A stretch of 44,443 nucleotides of DNA from Pedobacter segetis (GTDB lineage Bacteria > Bacteroidota > Bacteroidia > Sphingobacteriales > Sphingobacteriaceae). Below the pieces are notes generated by a model. It was not told the DNA's origin, ran no database searches, and worked only from the letters and a program-made list of their open reading frames with translations. This document shows, piece by piece, positions 9,071-16,334 of the stretch. The translations under genes were made by a program, and so were the position numbers. Each line of letters begins with the position of its first letter. Positions within the stretch are counted from its first letter, which is position 1. The DNA lies in contig NZ_JAEHFY010000027.1 in assembly GCF_016623585.1 (NCBI RefSeq), positions 1 through 44,443 on the forward strand. Reading direction: 5' to 3'.

Positions 9071-9116
9071 ACAAGACTATGTATGCCTAAAGCAGATATA
9101 GTCTTGTTTGTTTTTT
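9071..9116 (+). terminator. Hairpin plus T-run, terminator or greA leader attenuator
   Basis: Perfect 10-bp stem (ACAAGACTAT at 9071-9080 with ATAGTCTTGT at 9098-9107), 17-nt loop, followed by TTGTTTTTT. It is 34 bp after the dehydrogenase stop and 57 bp before the greA start, so it is either the dehydrogenase terminator or, if the promoter at 9025-9057 is real, a leader terminator. Confidence 0.75.
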
Positions 9117-9172
9117 AGAGCTTGGCGTAACCCGGGCTTTTTTAATCGGTAACCATATAATTAAGGAAGAAG

Positions 9173-9646
9173 ATGACAGATGTAGCTTATTTTACCAAAG
9201 AAGGTTTAGAAAAACTTAAAGAAGAATTACATTACCTTAAGACAGAAGGTAGAAGAAAAATATCTGCCGCAATTGCAGAAGCAAGAGACAAAGGAGATTT
9301 ATCTGAAAACGCAGAATACGATGCAGCAAAAGAAGCCCAGGGTTTGCATGAGACCAAAATTGCACAATTGGGCAATACCCTAGCAACTGCCCGTTTAATT
9401 GACGAATCTAAATTAGATTTATCCAAAATTTTGGCTCTATCTATTGTTAAAATTAAGAACCTTAAAAATGGCGCAACCATGACCTACCAATTGGTGGCAG
9501 AAAACGAAGCAGATATTAAAACTGGCAAGATTTCTGTTAAATCGCCGATAGCAAAAGGTTTGTTAGGCAAATCTGTAGGAGAGGTTATTGAAATTATGGT
9601 TCCTGCGGGTAAAATGGAATTCGAGATTTTAGAGATCAGTAGGTAA
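9173..9646 (+). CDS. greA: Transcription elongation factor GreA
   Basis: Rescues backtracked RNA polymerase by stimulating cleavage of the extruded transcript through the secondary channel. The 157-residue protein has the N-terminal antiparallel coiled coil with the tip motif DLSENAEYDAAKE carrying the acidic residues that coordinate the second metal, and the C-terminal globular domain (GLLGKSVGEVIEIMVPAG). Length is standard. A purine-rich AAGGA sits a few bases before the ATG, one of the clearer ribosome binding sites in the window. A HIT gene follows after 153 bp. Confidence 0.96.
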   Translation: MTDVAYFTKEGLEKLKEELHYLKTEGRRKISAAIAEARDKGDLSENAEYDAAKEAQGLHETKIAQLGNTLATARLIDESKLDLSKILALSIVKIKNLKNGATMTYQLVAENEADIKTGKISVKSPIAKGLLGKSVGEVIEIMVPAGKMEFEILEISR

Positions 9647-9659
9647 ATGCTAATTTAAA

Positions 9660-9770
9660 AGTTCATTAGTGATTGGTTCATGGGTGCTTTTATTTTTATT
9701 AACAACTATTTAAACTAACAAACTAATTTTACCATTATTTAGGCCTATTGAATTTTTTAACTAATGAACT
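9660..9770. repeat. 11-bp inverted repeat bracketing an AT-rich intergenic segment
   Basis: AGTTCATTAGT at 9660-9670 is the exact reverse complement of ACTAATGAACT at 9760-9770. Between and beyond the arms, degenerate iterations of the same word occur (for example AACTAACAAACTAA and AGTAAACTAAC). It fills most of the gap between greA and the HIT gene. It may be a decayed small repeat element or a word-expansion tract. Confidence 0.5.
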
Positions 9771-9799
9771 ATTTTAACCAGTAAACTAACATCTTCATA

Positions 9800-10192
9800 A
9801 TGAGTATTTTCAGTAAAATAATAGCAGGAGAAATACCTGCCCATAAAATAGCAGAAACCGAAGAATACCTCGCTTTTTTAGATATTAACCCTTTAACCCA
9901 AGGCCATGCTTTGGTAATACCTAAAGTTGAAGTAGATTATATTTTTGATATGGCTGATGCCGATTACGCAGGTTTAATGATTTTTGCTAAAGTGGTGGCC
10001 AAAGCTATAAAAAAAGCTATTCCGTGTACTAAAGTTGGTGTGGCAGTTATTGGTTTAGAAGTTCCTCATGCCCACATCCACCTTATCCCTATGGATAACG
10101 TTGACGATATGAATTTTAGCAAACCTAAATTGCACCCCACAGAAAAAGAATTGAGCGAAATTGCTTTAAGGATTTTACGAGCTTTTGAATAA
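9800..10192 (+). CDS. HIT family nucleotide-binding protein
   Basis: Histidine-triad protein, probably a nucleotide phosphoramidase or hydrolase of the Hint type; the physiological substrate is unknown. The 130-residue product starts MSIFSKIIAGEIPAHKI, the usual Hint N terminus, and has the histidine triad HAHIHLIP (HxHxHxx). The 3' end overlaps the 3' end of convergent lpxB by 18 bp, so no separate terminator exists between them. Confidence 0.93.
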   Translation: MSIFSKIIAGEIPAHKIAETEEYLAFLDINPLTQGHALVIPKVEVDYIFDMADADYAGLMIFAKVVAKAIKKAIPCTKVGVAVIGLEVPHAHIHLIPMDNVDDMNFSKPKLHPTEKELSEIALRILRAFE

Positions 10193-11302
10193 TTTAGAAC
10201 TTTTCAAATATCTAAAGATTAAGCGGGCGGTTTTTTCTGATGCTCCCGCTTCTCCCATTTTATTAGCTAAGATTTCATAATTGGCCAACATTTCATTTCT
10301 TTTTGGTTGTTTTAGAATATCATCCAATTCTTTAGAGAGCGTAGTAAGGTTGCAATTTTCTTGGATCAATTCGGTAACGGTTTTGCTATCCATGATCAAA
10401 TTTACCAAAGAAATAAACCTAATTTTTACCAACATTCTGGCAATGCCGATAGAAATTTTACTGCCCTTGTACAGTACTACTTGAGGTACTTTAAACAAGG
10501 CTGTTTCTAAGGTTGCCGTTCCGGATGTTACCAAAGCTGCCTCAGCAATGTTCAATAAATCATAAGTAGCGTTAAAAACAATAGGGACTTTTAAACCATT
10601 TAGGTATTGTTGGTAAAAACCATTGTTAAAAGATGGCGCACCAGCGATCACAAATTGATGGTTTGGGAAAGAGTTGATAATGCCCAGCATATCTGGCAAT
10701 ATATAGTTTAGTTCTTGTTTCCTACTCCCGGGCAATAAAGCAATGATAGGTTTGCCCGATAAATTATTTTCTTCTCTAAAGTTTTGGTTAGGTATGAATG
10801 CGGCCTTTGCATCTAATAAAGGATTGCCAACATAATCTACTTCCATTCCCCATTTATGATAAAAATCAACTTCAAAAGGAAGGATGCAAAACATTTTATC
10901 TACATCTCTTTTGATTTTTAAAACCCGTTTTTGATTCCAAGCCCAAACTTTTGGAGAGATGTAATAATAAACTTTTAGGCCTTGCTCTTTGGCAAACTTT
11001 GCTATTTTTAAATTAAAACCAGGAAAATCTATCAGTACTAAAACATCAGGTTGGTTCTGCAAAATATCTTCTTTACATTTTTTGATGTTTTTTAAAATCG
11101 TTCTTAAATTCATAGCGACTTCTAAAAAGCCCATAAATGCCATATCTGCATAATGTTTTACCAAAGTGCCACCTTGTGCCTGCATTAAATCGCCACCGTA
11201 GTATCTAAAATCTGCTTCCGCATCAACCTCTTTCAAAGTTTTCATGAGGTTGGAACCGTGTAGATCCCCAGATGCTTCGCCTGCAATTAAGTAGTATTTC
11301 AT
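10175..11302 (-). CDS. lpxB: Lipid-A-disaccharide synthase
   Basis: Glycosyltransferase that joins UDP-2,3-diacylglucosamine and lipid X to form the lipid A disaccharide at the inner membrane. The 375-residue protein has the N-terminal GEASGDLHGSNLM motif, LIDFPGFNLKIAK, the PGSRKQE loop and SGTATLETAL, all diagnostic of LpxB. ATG start. Downstream of surE and the small membrane protein gene on the same strand but separated by a 600-bp gap with repeats; it overlaps the HIT gene tail to tail. Confidence 0.96.
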   Translation of the reverse strand: MKYYLIAGEASGDLHGSNLMKTLKEVDAEADFRYYGGDLMQAQGGTLVKHYADMAFMGFLEVAMNLRTILKNIKKCKEDILQNQPDVLVLIDFPGFNLKIAKFAKEQGLKVYYYISPKVWAWNQKRVLKIKRDVDKMFCILPFEVDFYHKWGMEVDYVGNPLLDAKAAFIPNQNFREENNLSGKPIIALLPGSRKQELNYILPDMLGIINSFPNHQFVIAGAPSFNNGFYQQYLNGLKVPIVFNATYDLLNIAEAALVTSGTATLETALFKVPQVVLYKGSKISIGIARMLVKIRFISLVNLIMDSKTVTELIQENCNLTTLSKELDDILKQPKRNEMLANYEILANKMGEAGASEKTARLIFRYLKSSKLFKSS

Positions 11303-11369
11303 TTGTTTTATAGATGTGAGATTTTAGAATTAAGTATTGATGTATTAAAAGAATTATTTTTTTCAAAAG

Positions 11370-11391
11370 TGTCGCTAGTGGCGACATTTTT
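11370..11391 (+). terminator. Short GC-rich hairpin with T-run
   Basis: TGTCGC (11370-11375) and GCGACA (11381-11386) pair around a 5-nt loop and are followed on the plus strand by TTTTT. No plus-strand gene ends here. On the minus strand the hairpin lies 68 bp upstream of lpxB and could insulate lpxB from surE-side transcription. Confidence 0.45.
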
Positions 11392-11482
11392 ATATTATAC
11401 TGATTATAAGAGTTTTATAGCTAATATTTTTACTGATTAAAATTAAGAAATCTTTTAGTAATGACAGTAATTTTGAGGGTTG

Positions 11483-11661
11483 CTTGCGGTTAAGGATTGC
11501 AGCGGTATCCCCGCCTGTAATTCGGGCAAGCTTTTTTCTGTCATCCAGAGCCTTTTCACTCTGAGCGAAGTCGAAGAGGGAGTCGAGGGATAAGACAGAA
11601 AAAAGATTTAGCGGAAAGCCTGGTTGATTCCAATTTTTCTTTGGAATCAAAACGCCCAAAT
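11483..11661 (-). repeat. Dispersed intergenic repeat, copy B
   Basis: On the minus strand it begins AATTTGGGCGTTTTGATTCC, with a perfect 10-bp hairpin (TTGATTCCAA / TTGGAATCAA, 11624-11650). A second inverted repeat follows (CTTTTTTCTGTC at 11531-11542 with GACAGAAAAAAG at 11594-11605), enclosing a motif common in Bacteroidota genomes (CGACTTCGCTCAGAGTG). It ends with GGGGATACCGCTGCAATCC and TTAACCGCAAG. It shares both ends with copy A and the right end with copy D. Confidence 0.85.
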
Positions 11662-11705
11662 TATTTATCATAACATAATATTTTAACCTTACCGCAACCC
11701 AATCC

Positions 11706-11918
11706 GGATAACCCGAGGGTTATCGCTGCTGTTGACTTGTGGATAACCCAAGGGTTATCGCTACTGTTGACTTGTGGATAACCAAGGGTTATCGCTGCTG
11801 TTAACTTGTGGATAACCCAAGGGTTATCGCTACTGTTAAACTTGTGGGTAACCCAAGGGTTATCGCTACTGTTAAACTTGTGGATAACCCAAGGGTTATC
11901 GCTACTTATTAAACTTGT
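11706..11918. repeat. Six-unit 34-37 bp tandem repeat
   Basis: Units start at 11706, 11741, 11776, 11810, 11846 and 11882, with lengths 35, 35, 34, 36, 36 and 37 bp. The plus-strand consensus runs from GGATAACCCAAGGGTTATCG through CTACTGTTAA to ACTTGT. Each unit carries an inverted repeat, GATAACCC / GGGTTATC, with a 1-2 bp centre. Each junction except one creates a TGTGGATAA word. Unit lengths are not multiples of three, so open reading frames through it do not keep a repeat phase and it is not coding. The last unit runs into the 3' end of the small membrane protein gene, whose TAG stop lies in it. Confidence 0.95.
11738..11887 (-). promoter_or_regulatory. Cluster of DnaA boxes
   Basis: Four exact TTATCCACA boxes (minus-strand orientation, TGTGGATAA on plus) lie at 11738-11746, 11773-11781, 11807-11815 and 11879-11887. 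A fifth position, 11843-11851, is TTACCCACA with one change. All point the same way, with spacing 34-36 bp. TTATCCACA is the classical high-affinity DnaA box. An AT-rich stretch adjoins at about 11655-11690. Together these suggest a replication origin or a DnaA-titration site; no dnaA gene is in the window. Confidence 0.7.
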
Positions 11919-12177
11919 AATAAAAGAAAATGAACGCACATACAAATGTTGCCGAAATAACACCTTTGGCGGTTTGCTCCATGTCTTTTTTATAGGCGTA
12001 TTTTAACAAAATCATGTTTAATGCCACGCAACCAATGTATAATAGATCATCTTTTCTAAAGATTACGATGTTCTTTTTAATGATTTCTACAATGAGGAAT
12101 GCAACGGCCGGGAAAAACAAACCCGCCCCCAGACCCAGCCAAACGCTGTCTTTTTTAAATATTGAAATTCCACGCAT
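11902..12177 (-). CDS. Small membrane protein of unknown function
   Basis: The 91-residue protein has three hydrophobic segments (about 13-34, 46-60 and 72-87) separated by short lysine-rich stretches, which suggests an inner-membrane protein. I do not recognise a family. The start codon lies inside the 3' end of surE (23-bp overlap), so translation is probably coupled. The stop codon and last few codons fall in the sixth unit of the DnaA-box repeat array, so the C terminus may have been reshaped by repeat expansion. Confidence 0.7.
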   Translation of the reverse strand: MRGISIFKKDSVWLGLGAGLFFPAVAFLIVEIIKKNIVIFRKDDLLYIGCVALNMILLKYAYKKDMEQTAKGVISATFVCAFIFFYYKFNK

Positions 12178-12931
12178 TTAATGAAGAGATTGCGTGGTGC
12201 GCCGTCATATCAAACTGAACGGGAACCACAGATACGTAATGATTTTTTAAGGCCCAAACATCAGAATCCTCGCCTTTATCGTTATTTTGGAAAACGCCTG
12301 TTAGCCAGTAATAATTGCGGTTGTAGGGATCTTGGCGTTCTTCAAAATCCTCAGCCCATTTAGCATTTGCTTGTCGGCAAATTTTGATGCCTTTTAAAGG
12401 CTGATCGTTTTTAGGGAAGTTAACATTTAGCAAAACGCCTTGTTGTAAACCGTTTGCCAATAGCTGTTTACAAATCTCTGTGATGTATTTTTTACAACCT
12501 TCAAAATCGGCTTCCCAAGTGTAATCATCGTAAGAAAAACCAACCGATGGGATGCTTTCTATTGCACCTTCTACCGCTGCAGACATGGTGCCAGAATAGA
12601 TAACGTTTATGGAGTTGTTTAAGCCGTGGTTGATGCCAGAAACACACAGATCGGGCTTTTGCCCTTTAAAAATTTTGTTAACCGCAAGTTTCACGCAATC
12701 TACCGGGGTGCCGCTGCATTTATACATCTCTACCCCCTCGTAAAGTTTTATCTTATCTAAACGCAAAGGCTTGCCGATGGTAATGGCATGGCCCATGCCA
12801 GATTGTGGGCTATCTGGCGCTACAACCGTTACTTCGCCCAAATCTTTTACCGCTTCTATTAATGCTTTAATGCCCGGAGCGGTAATGCCATCATCGTTTA
12901 CAACTAATATCCTGTATTTTTTATCTGCCAT
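12155..12931 (-). CDS. surE: 5'/3'-nucleotidase SurE
   Basis: Metal-dependent phosphatase acting on nucleoside monophosphates, linked to stationary-phase survival. The 258-residue protein has the N-terminal metal-binding block VVNDDGITAPGI, SGINHGLNNS and YSGTMSAAVEGA, which are diagnostic. ATG start. It is divergent from the ClC gene across only 28 bp, so their promoters must overlap. The downstream small membrane protein overlaps it by 23 bp. A surE-lpxB neighbourhood is known to me as common in this phylum. Confidence 0.95.
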   Translation of the reverse strand: MADKKYRILVVNDDGITAPGIKALIEAVKDLGEVTVVAPDSPQSGMGHAITIGKPLRLDKIKLYEGVEMYKCSGTPVDCVKLAVNKIFKGQKPDLCVSGINHGLNNSINVIYSGTMSAAVEGAIESIPSVGFSYDDYTWEADFEGCKKYITEICKQLLANGLQQGVLLNVNFPKNDQPLKGIKICRQANAKWAEDFEERQDPYNRNYYWLTGVFQNNDKGEDSDVWALKNHYVSVVPVQFDMTAHHAISSLNAWNFNI

Positions 12932-12959
12932 TTTTTAGAATAATTTATCATATTTGGGT

Positions 12960-14750
12960 ATGCCCATTAAAAACCCCATTACATCTACAAAGATAAAAAA
13001 GCTGAGGGTTAAATTTAGGCGCATTGCCGAAAAGCAAAAAAATAAGCAGATCACCGTTATTTTATTGAGTGTTTTGGTAGGTTTAATAGTTGGCCTTGCG
13101 GCGATATTGATCAAACAGATTACCTACGGAATAGAAAATTACGCCACTAAGTTTTTCCCCGGATTTTTATTGATATTAACCCCATTAGTTGGGTTGGTGT
13201 TGGTTAACCTATTAAATATCAACATTTTTAAAAAAGTGGCGGATTTTAAAGGGATGAGGAATGTGATTGATTCTATAGAAAACCATCAATCGTTTATTAA
13301 GCTTAGGCTGATCTATACAAAATTTATTACCGCAGGTATTACCATTGGTTTTGGTGGAAGTTCTGGGATGGAATCGGCAATTATCACTTCCGGGGCTTCA
13401 ATAGGCTCTAATATGGGCAAATCTTTTGGGTTAAATTACCAATTGCGTACTCTTTTGATAGGTTGTGGAACGGCAGGTGGAATTTCTGCCATGTATAACG
13501 CCCCAATTGGTGGCTTTTTGTTTGCCCTGGAGGTAATTTTACCAGAGTTTACACCAGCCCTTCTAATTCCACTTTTACTTTCATCTGCTACAGGTAAAAT
13601 ATTGTTTGAGCTGATCATGGGCCAAAACTTGCGTTTTGATGAGCATATCGATACTTTTTCTTACCAAAGTTTACCCTATGTTATTTTAGTTGGTTTTGCG
13701 GGTGCTTTAACGGCCCTGTACATGAAAAACACTTATAGCTTTTGTTATAAGTATTTATCGAGATTGCATAATCCGTATATAATTGCTTTGGTTGGCGGTT
13801 CTGTTTTAGGTTTATTGATCTACTTTTTCCCTGCACTTTACGGCGAAGGCTATGTTTCTATCAATGAATTATTGCATAACAATGAACCTGCGATTTGGGA
13901 AAACTCTATTTTGGCAAACCCGGGTTTTCAGCCTTTCCATGGAACTTTGATTTTGGTAGCGCTTTTTTTCTTGAGGCCGGTTACTACTGGTTTAAGTTTA
14001 GGTTCTGGCGGGGAAGGCGGTTATTTTGCGCCAAGTTTAGTTGCCGGTGGTTTAACCGGGTACTTGGTTTTTAAGTTGATATTCTCTTTTTACGGAAATT
14101 TGATTGGCCTAGAGCCCAATATCCTGATATTTTTGGGAATGGCGGCTACTTTTGCCTGTGTGATGCGAGCACCAGTAACAGCAATTTTCTTAATTGCAGA
14201 TACTACGCAAAGCTACGGTCTGATTGTTCCGTTGATGATTACCACCACCATTGCCTACACTTTCAAAAATTATATCGATGCTTACAACCCATTGCAAAAA
14301 GGTGGGCATGGAACTTTACAGATGGAAAAGTTTATCCTCAATCAGATTAATTTACGGGATATTATAGAACCTATTTTTGGGAAAATAAAAGCGAATGATA
14401 ACCTGAGGGAGGTAATTGCTCATTTTTCTGGGCATGAGCATGGCGTAACACCTGTTTATGATGATAAAAATAAAATAATTGGGATCATAGAGCTTAAAAA
14501 AGTAAGGGAGCTGATGAAAGATTTTGAAAGTTACGATACCATAAAAGCTGCAGAATTGATGGATACCAATTTTGATGTAACCAATTATACCGCTTTAAGA
14601 AAAAAACTATTGGATAATCCATCGGTCGCAAAAGAGCATCATATTCTAATCCGTAAAAACGAGGCAATTTTGGGACACGTTTCTAGCTACAAAATGCTTT
14701 CTATCTATAATCAATATCTAAATAATCCGGATAGGTTGTTTGCGAAGTGA
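12960..14750 (+). CDS. ClC-type chloride channel or transporter with CBS domains
   Basis: Anion channel or H+/Cl- exchanger in the inner membrane. Of about 596 residues, 45-440 form the ClC core with many hydrophobic helices. It has the glycine-rich first motif GFGGSSGMESA, where the gating-type Glu is present but the usual GREGP is GMESA, and the GGYFAP motif that corresponds to GxFxP. The last 140 residues resemble a CBS pair (REVIAHFSGHEHGVTPVYD and so on), which could sense adenine nucleotides. I chose the ATG at 12960; a TTG two codons upstream is open but unsupported. It is convergent with the FN3 gene and divergent from surE. Confidence 0.9.
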   Translation: MPIKNPITSTKIKKLRVKFRRIAEKQKNKQITVILLSVLVGLIVGLAAILIKQITYGIENYATKFFPGFLLILTPLVGLVLVNLLNINIFKKVADFKGMRNVIDSIENHQSFIKLRLIYTKFITAGITIGFGGSSGMESAIITSGASIGSNMGKSFGLNYQLRTLLIGCGTAGGISAMYNAPIGGFLFALEVILPEFTPALLIPLLLSSATGKILFELIMGQNLRFDEHIDTFSYQSLPYVILVGFAGALTALYMKNTYSFCYKYLSRLHNPYIIALVGGSVLGLLIYFFPALYGEGYVSINELLHNNEPAIWENSILANPGFQPFHGTLILVALFFLRPVTTGLSLGSGGEGGYFAPSLVAGGLTGYLVFKLIFSFYGNLIGLEPNILIFLGMAATFACVMRAPVTAIFLIADTTQSYGLIVPLMITTTIAYTFKNYIDAYNPLQKGGHGTLQMEKFILNQINLRDIIEPIFGKIKANDNLREVIAHFSGHEHGVTPVYDDKNKIIGIIELKKVRELMKDFESYDTIKAAELMDTNFDVTNYTALRKKLLDNPSVAKEHHILIRKNEAILGHVSSYKMLSIYNQYLNNPDRLFAK

Positions 14751-14812
14751 AACGATGCCAAGTAAATTGGTTTTAAACGGTATGATAAGACTTAGATATT
14801 TAAAACGCTTTC

Positions 14813-16330
14813 TTAATTAACCTCTAACAAAACGCTTGCTAAACTTTCTTTGTTTTCTGTGTTAACCGCTTTAAGTTGGTATGAGTTTAGGTTGCCGGCT
14901 TGGTAAGATTTTGTGACCACATGGTTTTCATTGCCGCCAACCAGCTCAACCAACTTAAATGTTTTACCGTTCCATTTATAAAGTTCAAATCTTTTAATAT
15001 TTGTATTTCTTGGGTTTAACCAACTGATGACCAAGCCTTCTTCGCTAGTTTTAGCAGTTAAATATTTTGGCCCAAAATTGTTCTCAAAAGCATCACTAAA
15101 AGTGTATGGGATGCTTAAAGCACTCTCTGTAACACCATTGATAGCTTTAACACAATAACTGTTACCATTTTTTGGAGCAGCAATTTCTACATAATTGTTG
15201 TTGCCGTTTGTAGCTACACCTGGCAATAAACTAAAAGTAGGTTCATTTATAGATTTAAGGTACACTTGATATCCTAAAACATCGTCTATTTTAAGGCTGT
15301 CAACCGTCCAGGCTAAATAATAAATGCTATCATTTGGATGGATGGTTCTTAAATCATGTGGCGGAGATAATGTTTTTATTCTCGATCTATAAGCTATCGT
15401 TAGGGTATCCGATGGTTTGCTTAAACCAAAAGAATTGCTTTCTGCAATTACTAGGTATTGATAAACCTGCTTATCGGTTAACGTTGATGTACTATCTTCC
15501 CAATGATATAAATCATTTTCTTTTTTCAGGATGATGGAGGATGCCATTTCAAATTCGCCATTATTTTGCAAACGTTTTTTTACATAAAACCCGCGAGCAT
15601 TGTTATCCAAATTTTGCCAGCTCAGCAAGATTTTATTTTCTTTTAATTCTCCTTTTAAAGCATTAACGGGCAATGGGGTAATTGTAAAATCTGGAATCAC
15701 AAAAATTGATGCGGATGTGTAAGCGTTGCTATCCGCAATGCTTTCAATTTTTAAATGATAATAAAAAGATTCATTGGCATCGTTTACTTTATCTAAATAG
15801 GCGCTATCTGTATTAGAAAGAATTGCTAAATTTTTATAGGTTCCCGTTTTTGATCTGCTACGCTGTAACGTTATGCTGCGTACTGCAAAAGGATAATCTA
15901 TTTTCCATTTGATAACAATATCATTAGTTCCTTTTTTATTGGTTGCGGTAAATGTTAAAGGGATGGGTACTAAGTCTGGAGGATAAGCATAAGCCCAAAC
16001 TCCCGTGGTTAATATTGGTTTATTAGCACTAGAAACCGTTAAGTAATATTGATAGACGCCAGGTGTTTTTCTTAGTAAGGTATCTAACATTTGCCAGTTT
16101 TTAGAGGTTGCTATTTTTCTTTGTTTTACTAGGTAAGTTTCGCCTCCCAAACCTTTGCGACTAATAGCTATTATTACGCTATCTTTTTGCCTGCTTAATG
16201 TTGTGGCATCAAAATCTAATAAGATATCGCCACCATCATATTTGGCCGTAAAATTACTTTTGATGTTTTCTTGCGCAACAACAGCACCTAGCATTAAGTT
16301 AAAAAAAATAAATAAGGTTAGTTTTCTCAT
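14813..16330 (-). CDS. Secreted fibronectin type III repeat protein
   Basis: A 505-residue exported protein of unknown function. From the ATG at 16330 it starts with a clear signal peptide (MRKLTLFIFFNLMLGAVVAQ). The rest is beta-rich with about four FN3-like modules recognisable by LSW, LAW and ISW tryptophan strands and YxLKA/YCVKA strands. No T9SS C-terminal domain is seen. A longer frame upstream overlaps the preceding gene and has no signal, so I reject it. The start is only 4 bp from the stop of the 2027-residue gene, so the two are co-transcribed and probably work together. Confidence 0.8.
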   Translation of the reverse strand: MRKLTLFIFFNLMLGAVVAQENIKSNFTAKYDGGDILLDFDATTLSRQKDSVIIAISRKGLGGETYLVKQRKIATSKNWQMLDTLLRKTPGVYQYYLTVSSANKPILTTGVWAYAYPPDLVPIPLTFTATNKKGTNDIVIKWKIDYPFAVRSITLQRSRSKTGTYKNLAILSNTDSAYLDKVNDANESFYYHLKIESIADSNAYTSASIFVIPDFTITPLPVNALKGELKENKILLSWQNLDNNARGFYVKKRLQNNGEFEMASSIILKKENDLYHWEDSTSTLTDKQVYQYLVIAESNSFGLSKPSDTLTIAYRSRIKTLSPPHDLRTIHPNDSIYYLAWTVDSLKIDDVLGYQVYLKSINEPTFSLLPGVATNGNNNYVEIAAPKNGNSYCVKAINGVTESALSIPYTFSDAFENNFGPKYLTAKTSEEGLVISWLNPRNTNIKRFELYKWNGKTFKLVELVGGNENHVVTKSYQAGNLNSYQLKAVNTENKESLASVLLEVN

Positions 16331-16334
16331 GGTT

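Noticed and set aside
11390-11671. A 93-codon minus-strand frame
   Set aside because: It is repeat copy B read through; its peptide has no domain and no upstream signals.
11706-11918. CRISPR array
   Set aside because: The palindromic repeats are spaced evenly, but the sequence between them is also repeated. There are no unique spacers and no cas genes.
11661-11963. A 100-codon minus-strand frame with the repeated peptide NSSDNPWVIHK, and a matching plus-strand frame at 11806-12006
   Set aside because: Both are read through the tandem DNA repeat. Unit lengths of 34, 35, 36 and 37 bp break the frame from unit to unit, so the peptide repeat is an artefact.
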